DNA of 64,000 nucleotides from Symsagittifera roscoffensis (Eukaryota > Xenacoelomorpha > Acoela > Convolutidae). A model generated the notes under the pieces. The model saw nothing but the letters and a program-made list of their open reading frames with translations. It was not told the origin of the DNA and made no database searches. The position numbers and the translations under genes are program-made. The stretch spans positions 9,569,579 through 9,633,578 of the forward strand of contig NC_087065.1 of NCBI RefSeq assembly GCF_963678635.1, in the 5' to 3' direction. This document shows, piece by piece, positions 1 through 12,700 of this stretch; position 1 is the stretch's first letter, and every line of letters begins with the position of its first letter.

Positions 1-708
1 TCTGGCTTTTGCTCTTAACCTACATCTATTACTCGGAATATTTCATGAAAAGGCAGAAATTGATCTATTGTGTGTCAATGATTTGTTTTGTACTAACAAA
101 ACTGCTGTTTGAACCATTCAAGCTAAAATGAAGTCTTCCCAAACGTGAGACATCGAGGGCGGGGATATGGCGACAATTCGTAACAGACGACAGTTCGTAA
201 CATGCGACAGTTTGTAGCAAGCGACAACTCGTAGCAACGCATTGTCAAGTAGTCCGCTGGGCTTGCATTCGGCACGAGAAGAATACTGCTCGTGAATCAA
301 TGTTCCCCCTTTAGTCTACTGTTACGAACAGTCACTTGTTACGAATTGTCGCATGTTACGAATTGCCGCCTCACGCCGCACAGTGGGCACTCAGAGCAAG
401 GGGAAGGGGGAGTGAAAAACTAATCAGAATGTCGACCCTCATTTTTTCGAAACTCCAGAAGTAAAAAGACACTCTGGAAATTTTCATTTTTTCACGGTGT
501 CAAAGCAAGCTTCATGTACTGAAAAAGCATTTCATGTAAGTTAAAATTGAGTAAAATGTGTTTGCAAGAGTTAAAAAACTGTTTTTTTAACGGCTTCGAG
601 TCCTTCCACACCTCTTAGAATGCATATAACGAGGCAGCGCAGTAGAAAATCTGCTTAAGAAGTTCCGCGTGCGCAAACAATTTGTTCAACTTCGTGGTTT
701 CTTTTCAG
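1..708 (+). other. Intron upstream of first visible exon
   Basis: Non-coding. It ends in a good acceptor (TTTCTTTTCAG) at 708. The only structure seen is the 17-bp repeat cluster at 169-370. No exon could be supported, so the gene's start lies further left. Confidence 0.6.
169..370. repeat. 17-bp tandem repeat in inverted arrangement
   Basis: Four head-to-tail 17-mers of the form GGCGACAATTCGTAACA occupy 169-236. Three reverse-complement copies (TGTTACGAATTGTCGCA type) occupy 320-370. The whole can fold back. A degenerate relative sits around 20935-21010 in another intron. Confidence 0.75.
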
Positions 709-764
709 CCAAATCTGTGAAGAGTGAACACATTGACAGCAACAACAACCCAGAATGGAACGAG
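709..764 (+). CDS. Ferlin exon 1 (visible numbering): C2A
   Basis: It has acceptor TTTTCAG and donor GAG|GTCAGT, with the first two bases completing a codon from an upstream exon. It encodes the C2A strand containing NNNPEWNE, matching the N-P-x-W-N-E motif of ferlin C2 domains. Confidence 0.85.
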
Positions 765-3700
765 GTCAGTCCTCTTTCCCTTTCCAAGACCCGATACCCC
801 TAAAGTTTCCTGGTCCTACTTTATTTTTTCAATTAAAACTACCATACCTTTAGAATATTGGTGATTGTCTTATTAATTGGTTTTCGCCCTTACTGATAGT
901 TTTGTTTTGGATAGCTTGCAAGGGTATTTATTTTGATTTATGACCAAATAATTTTTGTTGGGCGCTTTTTTGGTGCAGCCCCCATAATACCCCCTTAAAC
1001 ACTCTATTGCTGGAAACTGTCTAATAATTCGAGCCGATATACAAATATGGTGAATCAATTATATATTGATAAGAGGTGTTTAGTCGCACGAGATAGAGCT
1101 AGGAGCTGCTCTGTTGGCGGGAGATGTGTTGGAGGCCGTAATCAAGGACTACGAGAGACTAGGATCCGACAGGTCAGTTTTGCAGACCATAATACTTGCA
1201 TTGGATAATATCTAAAATCGGATCGACGCAAAACAACAATCGATCAGAACAAAAAATTACCTATTGCCGAGTCAATTGCTTTGCAAATTTCATGAAAGTG
1301 AGATTTTTCTTGTACCCCAACAAACTTTAAATCGGTTTTTTTTCTATAGTTTGCACACAACTATTTTCTCGTTTTTTGGTTTAAAAAAATTTTTCCACCT
1401 AAAATACTTAATTGAAAAAATTCTTCTGATTTTTTTGCGCCAAACAAGACAAAATAATCCAATTCTGATCATTTGTCTCAATAATTTTTAAATCGGCAGG
1501 AATTGTTTGTTTAATCAAGAAGTGTTTTGTCAATAAGTGCAATATAATTATATGACCCAAAATTACCAAATGATTATATGAGCTTCTCTTTGAACTGAAA
1601 ATTCAAACAATTTGCGGGAAATATTTTTAACCTATCAGTTTCGAGCATTATGATCTAATTTTGAGATCATTAAAAACTTCAGTTTTTGGCCATTTATCAG
1701 AAAAGACCAAGTGGCCCATTTGAACTTTCTTTTCCCCTAAACTAGGCAAGTGATCAACCATTTAAACAAAGCAGTTCATTTGAGCAGTAAGTCATAATTG
1801 AAATGCTTTTAGATAAATGGTTGATCTTAAACTGATTGGGCGGATATTTTGTCTTCTCTACAATTTAGCAAAACTATTTACGGATAATTAGACAAATTTT
1901 GTCAAAGAATCTAATGGTTCTCGAGTTCTTTTTCATATAGAATTGGATCAACGAACTGAACTAATTGATACCGGCAATCCTCAAAAAAAGTACGAAAAAA
2001 TCATAAATCTATTTGAAATATAATTAGTTTTAACTTCTATTCTCAGCCTTGTTGAAATCGGCTATCCGGGAACGAAAAATATTTTTCAGCTATCCAGGAG
2101 CAATTTTACTTTCCGTCTGACCGTGAACAATTTTTGCTTTCGTCTACCGAGATTAATTTTTTTGGCTAGCCGGGTATTCGGCTATGTGACACACCCCCAT
2201 TTTTTTAAACTCAAAAATTAGTAAGCTTAGATTTGATTAATTAAGAACTTCGTTAGGCCCAGAAGGCTGCAAATGTATTGGCTCATAAAGTAAACAAGAC
2301 AACTGGTATCAGGGCGAAGCCCTGAATGTTCCGTCTGCTTTTTATGGTCTACGGAGTAATCTAACATAAAAAAATTAAATCAAAAAACTAAAAATTTAGT
2401 TGAAAAGCTATTTGTAGTTTTTTGTGCGCCAAACAAGATAAAATAATCAAATTGTGATCTTTTTTGTCCCTAGCAGTATGGTTGCAGGAAATGTTTTCGT
2501 AAAAGAGGATTGTATTGTCAGTAATTACGATATAATTAGATGACCCAAAATTACCATATCTTTATATGAGCTTCTGTCTGCATTGGAAATTCAGACTTCA
2601 ATTTGCTGGAAGTTTTTTTAACTTACCAAATTTGAATTTTATGGTCTATTTTGGAGATCATTAATAAAAATAAGTTTTGAGCAGTTTATCAAAAAATCAA
2701 CTTTCCCATATGAACTATTTTTCCTCTAAACTAGCAGAGTGATCAACCCGTTAAACAAAATAGTTCATTTAGACAGTAAACCATAATGGAAATGGTTTTG
2801 AATACGTGGTTGATCTTAAACTGATTGGGCGGATATATTGTCTTCTCTATAATTTAGCAAAACTATTTACGGATAATTAGACAAATTTTGTCGAAGAAAT
2901 TATTGATTCTCGAATTCTTTTTGATACAGAATCAGATCAATTATTTGAACGAATTGATTTGAATGATCCTCAAATAAGAGTCCAAAAAATTCCGTTTTTT
3001 TTTAAATGTACAATTTTTCCAATATTAATAATAAATCTATTTCAACTAATGTTAACTTCTTTTTTCAGCCTAGTTCACATCGGCTATCAAGATTTTTTTT
3101 CCGGCCTAAAATGAACGAGTTTTATTTTCGGCTATCACAGAGCAATTTTTTGGCTATGCGGGTACTCGGCTCTGTGACACGACTGCATTTTTTTACCCTT
3201 AAAAATTATCTAGCTGAGGATTGATTATTTCAAAAAATTGTTAAGCGTAGAAGGCCTTAAATAAATCTAATCATGACATGAACAAGACTGCGCGTACCAG
3301 TGTGAAGCCCTGAATGTTTTGACTGCATTTTAAGGTCTATGGAGCAGTAATAACATGAAAAAATGTAACAAAAAATACTAAACGTCCCCCCACACGCCAT
3401 ATAAACTACAAAATATTTATATTTCGCTCCTTGTAACAAATCAATTATGGCAATTAAGCTTTTTTCAACCAATTTGGAACGGTTTCTATGACGGATTAAA
3501 TCTCCGCTCACGCGTTAACAGCGCGAAAAATATCGCGCAATAACTGTCCCAAATTGGTCAAAATGGCACTCATCAAAACCCCATGACTTTACATTAAATG
3601 ATCATGGGTGAAATATTTTTTCAAATTTGAGCTCAAAACAACTATACGTTTCGAATTTTTTTTTCAAATGTGTCCAAAATTGCTTCTTAAGTCGAAGTTT

Positions 3701-6700
3701 GTCTTCAGAAATAAACCAACCCGTGCAAATATATTCCGTTACTTTCGTTTCGAAAGTCGGGACAATAATAGTTCTTTCTGCTGTTGAGCCATACTCCCAC
3801 AAGTTCATTTCAAAGGAATCAGCAGACTTTACGAAATTAATTTAAAAAAAGAATTGTAATGATAAAACCGTGAAATGATTGTTTTATAGGACGATGGCCC
3901 AGTGCAAGATCTCTTTGAAAGACTGTCTGTCCAACCCGAATGTGGAGATCAAACAAGCCCTGATGGATGCGAGCAACAAGAAGCTAGACAACTCCTTTCT
4001 CTTCCTCAATCTAGCCTATTCGGGGGCTAAGAAAAAAAGTGGCGGTGGTGGGGGAGGCGGAGCATCTGCTGGGGGAGCAGCGGGCGCTGATGGCGGTGAA
4101 GGACAAGCAGATGGTATGTTTTGTAACATTCAATTTCCTATTTTAATTTGAAAAAAAAAAGATTTTGAGAAATAACGGAGAAATTTTGATGCACTCTTAA
4201 ACTGTATTATAAAAGTAGGCCTGCTTTCTTCATTTGGTCTTATGGAAACGGTAGATATGAAAATTTTTGGGAGTTTGTAATGAGGTTGCCGCCCTATCCC
4301 AGAAAGAGAATTTATTCTAAGGGCTAGGCTCTTTTCCAGTTCCCCCCCTTTCAAATTTAATTTTGAAAAGCTTATTTAACGTTGTCATAATGCTATGAAA
4401 GTTGGCGTGGTGAACAAATCGACAACTGTGAACAGATTTGTTCTTCATACTTTACAGCGTAACATCACGCATTTAGCCGTAATAACACTTAAAACAAACA
4501 TAAAACTCGGTACTTTGAAAGGGGGTAAACTGGGAAAGAGCCAAGGGCTATTATTAAAAGATTTGAAAATATCATCATAATGAATTTTCGAGTCTCTTAT
4601 CCAACCCCCTTTCCTGGTATTTGTCAAAAGGGATGAAAGTTTGTTGTTAGTAGTAATGTTTTTGTTCGTCTAGACGTCGAATTAACCCTTCTTCTACTGT
4701 CATCTAAGTACAATCCATTGTTTTAGCCGAAGCAGCGGAAGAAGCGGGAGTGGCTGGTGATTTTGAGGAGCCGGTGGCGGTAGTGGATGCAGCCAGTGGG
4801 GATGCTGGGGCCATGCCAGACGAGGGTCCTCCGAGGACTGTCAAGACCAAGGAGTCCCTGAGAGGCACATTGCCCAAGAAAGCAATCGACTACCAGGTAC
4901 TCTAATTAATCCTTACCGTCACAGCTAGCCGCTGAAAAACCATTCATCCACAGTGAAAAATAAATTTATAGCTAAACATTAGTTGGATGTTTCGATTTGA
5001 CATACACATTCATGTGTTTAAACACTCCACTTGATGTACATTTCGTTGTGGCGAATCAATTTTGGCCATACCAAGTTTCAGTTTTGTGAACATTTGTTAG
5101 GTTAAGTTAAGTTAAAAAAAATATAGATGTATTAAGTTATAATAAATTTTTGTTGTTTTCCAGGTGAGGATCAAGATCTGGGAGGCTAGACAGTTGAAGG
5201 GAGGGGGTCTGAAGCCAGTGGTGAAGATGAAGATCGGCAGCCAGACTAAGTCTTCAAAGGTCAAGTCATCCGACAGTCCCTTCTGGGGAGAGGTGAGAAA
5301 AGGATACTCTTCTATTATGTAATTTTTCGAATCACTCTCTGAATGCTGTTTTTGAGAGTCCATTCACTTGTAATTAGAAACATTTGAAAGCAAAACTTCT
5401 CAGAATTATCAATTTTTATTGATAATTATAATGAATGATTTTGGGTCCATGTGAAAATAATGACAACCCAAGTACTGAGTTTTTGATTTTTTTTGTCCTG
5501 AATGTGGAAACCAAAATAACCCCTCGTTTAAACATCCGGCTAATAAGCACAAGATGAGGCATCTCGAAAAGATGAGAAATTCGAAATCTTTCTGGTTTTT
5601 TTCCATGGCTTCAATTCAATTTAATGTTTAGATATTCTTCTTCAACTTCAACATGATCCCAGTTGAGCTGTTCGACGAAGTGATCGAATTCCAAGTGTGC
5701 ACCTCACAGAGACTGAGAAGCGACGCTCTGATTGGTTCATTCAAGATAGACGTAGGCACAGTATGGGACGAGGACAGACATAGTGTACAAAGCAAGTGGC
5801 TCATGCTCACAGATCCCAACAGCGACTCAGGAGAACTTATGGGATACCTCAAGGTCTGTCGAAACCATGGGTACTCTGCAAAAATATTAGAGTACTCTAT
5901 AATTTACTCTTGACCTTGAGTCACGTACTCTTGACCTTGAATCTTGTACTCTATAATTTACTCAAAAATATTAGAGTACTCTTTGCTATGTAGCTCTATA
6001 ATTTATATATCGCGTCTCATTCGCTATCATTGTTCTGAACGGACAATCTGATAAAAAAAATATTTAAAACGATAGTTTTATTATAGTGCCTTCGGATTGT
6101 TATAAAAAACCCTTGGCTATAATTAGTTTGCTGGTTTCAATTTGAAAAAGTCAAAATGCGTCCCTCTACCAGGTATCCGCGATGGTGTTGGGAGCTGGAG
6201 ATGAAGCTCCTCCGGACAACCAATTGGAGGAGGGAGACGACGACGTGGAGTCCAATTTGCTGAGACCAGCAGGAGTCCAGCTCAGACCCGCAACCTTCTG
6301 GATTAGACTGTTCCACGGAGAAGATGTGCCTCAAAGTACGTAGACAGTCATTCAGTATTTGATTTAACTGCTCTTAGATTTTCTGGCCTTTGAACTTGCT
6401 TTGCTGCTTGTATATTATTTTTTAAAATTATATCGTGCGGTGAAACTGCTCGTGCAGCCGAATTTTTATGCTTTGTGACTCATGTACAGCGCTGATTTAA
6501 ATTAACCGGACAAAACGCATTAAACTTGAAATTTAAAACGCATTTTTCTCAAATTGGGTTGAGTTTAGGTGAAAACTTACGAAGACAAAACTTGCTTAGA
6601 ATTTTAGCAGAATTAATATGGTGTAATTTGTTTTGCAAATTTCGGGTCATAAATTTTACCCCAAAAATGGGTTATTTTGGCTTTTCTTAGTTAATCAAAA

Positions 6701-9700
6701 ATTACGCCAAAAATACCCAGTCGATCACAGACATAATTATATCAAAGTGAGCCCCTTAAGTAGCTCAACAAACTTTAAGAAGGGTATTTTCTCCAAAAAA
6801 AAATTGCATTTTGTTTAAAAACTGTTTTAAATAAAAAGTTGGTATTTTATATAGTAAAAATGACCTTTATTGTCTATCAAACAAAATTAAACTAACTTTT
6901 ACAACATTTTGGAGATTATACCCTTCTTAAAGTTTGTTGGGCTACGTAAGGGGCTCGCTTTGATATAATTATGTCTGTGATCGACTGGGTATTTTTGGCG
7001 TAATTTTTGATTAACTAAGAAAAGCCAAAATGACCCATTTTTGGGGTAAAATTTCGGACCCGAATTTTGCAAAACAAATTACACCGTGTTAATTCTGTTA
7101 ACATTCTAAGCAAGTTTTGTCTTCATAAATTTTCACTAAACTCAACCCAATTTGAGAAAAACGCGTTTTAAATTTCAAATTTAACGCGTATGTCCGGTTA
7201 ATTTAAATCAGCACTGTATACAACTCACTTAATTAATATGGTTGCTTAATTAATATTCCTTATGTTTTCCTAGAAACTAGTCGTTATGCTGGCCAGCAAA
7301 AGACGATTTGCTAGCCCTGAGTTAAACCCAAACTACTAGTTGGTCTTATTTTTCTGTTCTCCGCTCTTGTTTCTGAACGATTTAATCTGTCTTGTTTCTC
7401 AATTCTGGTTCTAATTTTTTTTCGACTATTGTGTAGTTTCGAATTTTTGTTGTTGCTTTTCTAAGGTGGTTTTTGTTTTGTTCCAGTGGACACTGGTTCC
7501 TTCACGGCCATCAAGTCCTTCTTCTCCGGGGGAGACAAGGAGGAGGACATGAAGAAACAGGTGGACCCCTTCATCATCGCCAAGTTTGCCGGCAAGAGAG
7601 TGAAGAGTAGTGTCAAGTACACGAGCAATGAGCCCATATTCAACGAACAACTCCAGCTCAAGTTCAACTTCCCCTCCATGTGCAAGAAACTCAAGCTAGA
7701 CCTCAGAGATTGGTGAGACTTTTGTGACATTTCCTCAAAATTTATGGTTTTCGACACATTTCTAGACAAGGCTAGCTTGAGAATATATTTTTGGGTGTTT
7801 ATTATCGCTTATTGAGTACATTTTCGACAAAAAATGAAAAGCATATGCTGTTGAGCTCGATTATATAGAGAAGTAAAATTTATATCTCAGTAAAAATGAA
7901 ATGTTTCATTACAAAAATCTGGAAGTTGTGGCAACAAGATTTCGTTTTTCTGCTAAAGGGTAGCAAGTTACGGGGGGAGGGTTAGGAATATAAAAAAACT
8001 CGAATATATTTTCGATTCATTTAAAAGGAGTAGCAATTTTTTGAAGTCTTAGATATTTACCCATTGAATTTCAATGCTGTGCTTTCAATTGAGTCTTCTG
8101 TTTTTTTTTGTCCAGGGACCAAATGAGTGGCGATGATCCGATTGCGATGTGTGAGGTGCTTCTGGATGCGATCAGCGTGACGGGCGAGCAGGGGTTCCTG
8201 CCGACGTTCGGACCCTGCTGGCTCAACTTCTACGGGGCTCCGAGGGAGGAGGGCAAAGAGGCCACTGGAGGCGAGAACGAAAGCCTCAACGTCGGAAAGG
8301 TAAAAAAGGATATATGAAAACATGTCATTCTTTTTTATTTAATAAATCAAATTATTCACGATAGATAAATTGGGAAAAGTTAAATATATCAGACTATCAA
8401 TATCTCTGAAACTAGCTAATAAAATTTTGAAACTTTTTCGATTTAAAAAAAAATCAAGTATGAAGATTGTCACGCAAGTTTATTTCAATTGTATTACAAG
8501 CTACTAAACACTTTTTTGATTAAGTTTTTTTGATTAAAGCACGATAGTATATGATTGCTCTAGAGTGTTTAGATGATTGATCGTAGTTTAGAGTGTTCAA
8601 AACTTAACTATATGAAATTGAATGATCTCAGCATAACAATAAAAGTCACGTCTAAGCACCTTCCTTTTACCATGGGTTTGTGATTTCCAGGGCGAGGGTT
8701 GTGCATACAGAGGTCGCTTCATGCTTGAGATGGGGGCTATTCTGGACAAAAAGCCCGAAGCTGCAGTGATGCCAATCCCAGAAGAAAGCATTCTGGCACT
8801 CGGAGTAAGTACTTTCAACAATTCTCAAAACTGTTGCTTTTCTGTTTATTTGCACTATGATTTTCAAGATACATGTCTCAATTTGAAACCATTCCATTAC
8901 CCATTTCGGCTTCTCAATAGTCAAACGGACCTTCGTTAATTTTTTCTTCAAAAAATATTCCATATTCCGGACTTATTCACATCTATAACTTCATTAACAA
9001 GTTTTCTAGGCAGATTTTTTGGGCTGCAGTTTCTTAAGACAGTTCTAAAGAATTATCATTAAAAATCTTTAAAAACATAGCTCGCTCTGGTTGTAACCAT
9101 ACACAAACCTCTAACCACCAAATTTCTGTGCAGTTCTGAAAACGAGCAAGTGGGAAAACTCTGCTTCTTTGTTTAGGATCTTAATTTCAAAATAAAAGAT
9201 TCCCAAATTGAATTGTCTCAGTAGGTAGCGGGTGGGCTGTTGATTTAAAACAAATAAGGAGCAGGTTATACTTTCGACTTTTTTAACGTACCGCTCTGAT
9301 TATCAAATCTCATTATGAAATATATGGATTGCAAATCTCATTATGATTGCTATAGAAGTTTCTGAAGACGAGGAAGTGGCGTCTATTCGCCATGTTCGAG
9401 GAGGCCAATCTCATCATGAATGACCTTGACGAGGCCATACACTTCGAGGTGTCTGTCGGCAACTTCGGCAACTCCATGGATCCCGACTCGTCTCCCATGC
9501 CCAGCACCACCAGCAGCTGCCAGGTAAAACGGAGGCGTCCTTTTATGCGTCCGGACTTTGTTTTTTTTTGGGTGATAAGCTCTTTTCCAGTTTCCCACCT
9601 CCACGTAAAATTACAAAAAAAAATCTGTTAACAAATTGTTCACACGGCATTTTACGTGTAATAAATGTTTTGAAAATTTGTAAATTTATAAAAGTTACTA

Positions 9701-12700
9701 TATCATGTTTTTGCTGGCCAAAAATGACGTGAAACAGATTCTGCGATTAGGACAATGAATTAGCGTATGCTACTCTTTATTGTAGAGTGTGTTCGATGGG
9801 CAGTTCTACAGCTATGTGCCATTTGGGGAGAACAAGCCCATAGTGAGTGTGGACTGTGACTTCGAAGACATCTCCTTCCGACTGGCCATACTCAACATGC
9901 TGGAGAAGACAAGAGACACTGTCGTGAGTTGCAATACAATATCAGAGTTTAGGTTGCATGAAAAATTGTGATCTTTTAGTGTCTTTTTGTTCCTATATTC
10001 AAAAAAATTATGCTTGTTTTTTTTATAATCAGACCAATTTGACAAATTAAAACAGCTAATGAGCATTGATCCAGAAGTCTTTAGATTGCCAAGCGCGTCT
10101 GCGAACGCTAAAATAAAATCAGGTTGGCAGATCTGCTCGTTTATTGTTCCGACTTTCGAAGGGGTTACGAAATATTTGTACTGGGGGTGTTTTTTATCGA
10201 GACATGTTTTGACTTTTTAACCAGCAATTTTTGATAAAATTTTTAAATTAGCATTCGAAAGGAACTATTGCCCTTACCTCAAATTTCAAAAGATAGTTTA
10301 CCTGTGATTATTTTTCATTAGGTTGTTGGGTTTAAAAGTAGCAGGCTGGGCCAATGTGTGACAATAAACGCGCAATATACTTCGTGCTATTAAAACTCGT
10401 ATGCGATGATTTATTTATTTCGACTTTCGAAGAAAACGGAATATTTGTGCTTGGGGTAATTTTTTTTGGGCAATTTTCACCGATCAAATAATAGTTTTTA
10501 ACAAATACTTTTTATACCCCATTGAAGATATCGATTCGTTGAAATCAAACATAAAAATGTTTTTACCTTCAATCTTTTCTTGCAAATTTTTGGGAGCTTT
10601 GACCATGCTCTGGACTAAATTATGCGCGTTTTGATAATTTATTCATAATGCTGAAAGCGTAACGCTAATAATTTTTGCTAGGCGAATTATCCCGCACAAC
10701 AAAATCTTTCCAAATTGATTTGAGGCTAGCTTATTGGTGGTAACAATTTCACACGACTCCATTTTTTAAAATTGATCATCGTTACTATTGTCCACAAATT
10801 ATACTTTTTCAATATTTTTCCCCAAAGTCTATTCTATTGATCAAGGGGCAGTCGCAAAATTCATGGCTTTTCCTAATATTTGATTAGTCTTGTTCGTCGT
10901 AAAATTTGTTCCAAATTGGTATGAAGCATGCTCTTTGGTCTATTGAAAACTTTGCTTGATATATGCGAAATATATCACTTTGAACTTAACATAAAATGTG
11001 CTTGAAATTTTTTCATTATTTTTTGAAAGTTACATCAATTTCAAAAAAACGAACACCACTGCATAGACCTTGAAAGATAGTAAGAGCATTCAACGCTTCG
11101 CCCTGATGCGGGCAGTCGAAATTTCAATACGCGAATTGATCTTGCGTGGAAATTTATACGCAATCATAATTGCAGGCCAGCTAATCGGTCATTTGAATTC
11201 GTCTCACATTTTAGCACTCCCTTTACATTCAATATTAGTCAGCAAAACCTATTCGAGACCAGTTTAGGGGCTAAACGAGACAGTTAAGGGGCAGTCCGAA
11301 CAATCAGGGTCGCCCTGATATACCAGCAGTATTGATGTTCCGACTTTCGAAAAAAAAATGAGGAATAAATGTGCCCAGGGTGTTGTTTTTATTCAAATGA
11401 GTTTTCCAATTTTTTTTCTCTTAGGAGATTGATGCTTGATCTGCTTGGGTCCCGCTGAGGTCGCACACCACAAAATTAACCTGACACATGGCTAGCAAAA
11501 CTGTTTGTTTTATAATTTGATGCTTGAAGTGTAACGAGCGTAATTAATGCGGGAGAATTCTGCCGTTCTTTAAATCTTTTCAAATTGTGTTTAGGCAAGC
11601 TATTTGGTCTTATTAATTCCATACACGACTCAAACTTTAACACTCAAAACTTGATTTTATCAGCCTAAAATTCATAGTTTGTCTATGATTCATTTTCCAA
11701 AAACTATTCGAGACCAGTTAATGGGCAGTCGGAAAATTCGGGGCTTTGCCCTGATACGAGCAGTCTTGTTTTTGTTATATGGCTCAATTTTTTTTCGATG
11801 TTTTGAATGATTGTTTGTAATGCCCGCATATGATCAGTTGAAATTTTGAAACCAAAGGAAAACTGTTTGTCAATGTAAGTATGTCACTATATGTTATCTT
11901 TGATATTTTGTTGACAACAGGGTGAGCAGTTGACAACTCTGAGACGGACCCACGAGGAGCACCAGTTGATGAATGAGGAGGATCATCAGACACATCTGCA
12001 TGAAGTTGCCCTGGTGGCCATCAGAGTGTTGGACCACCTGAAGAACAACCTACCGAGAGTCATTGCTACCATCGAAAGCATGAGTGCGCAGGTAAATTGA
12101 GCACGGAAGGGATGATTGAGTTGTTCCTAGTGAAATGACTTTTGAGGCCGTCCCCCAAAATGAAGTTTAAATTGAGTAATTAAGTTTTTAAATTTGCAGA
12201 AAATTGGAACGAACAGAAGTGTAGCCGGTTGCTGTTTATGTAGCACAGAATGTTCCAACCACACTAATTGATGAAAAAAAATAAATGACTTTTTCAAAAA
12301 CGTTTTTGACGAAAAGCTTAAATTTTTTCAAATAGACTCACGTCTTCCGAAGTCAGGTTTGGAGTGAGAGCGTAAGTATAGGTCAAATTTTTGTGTGAAA
12401 ACCAGTTTTTTTTGAGACTGAGCAAAAGTGTTTTCACAGAGACAAAACTGAGCTTCCCTTCACTGGCAATACGCAAAATAGCGCCAAAAATCAGAACAAA
12501 ATGTTCCTCAAACGAAAAACGAAAAAACGTAATAAATTTTGTTGAAGAAATGGTAGGCTAAAAAATCAAGAAACATTTTTTTGCATTTGTTGTAGAGGTC
12601 AGTTACCTGAAAAAAGAAGGATTTGAATTTGACTCCATCCATTTCTTTCTGATAACCAATAGATGAAAGGATAAAAAAACAATTCGGTCAAAAAATTGAG

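Larger units (their letters stand above)
1173..3889 (+). other. Long intron with duplicated repeat block
   Basis: No exon-like sequence was found. Most of it is a roughly 990-bp imperfect direct duplication (see 1435-3370), followed by an inverted copy of the GTTCCGAC dispersed repeat near 3283-3775. Confidence 0.6.
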
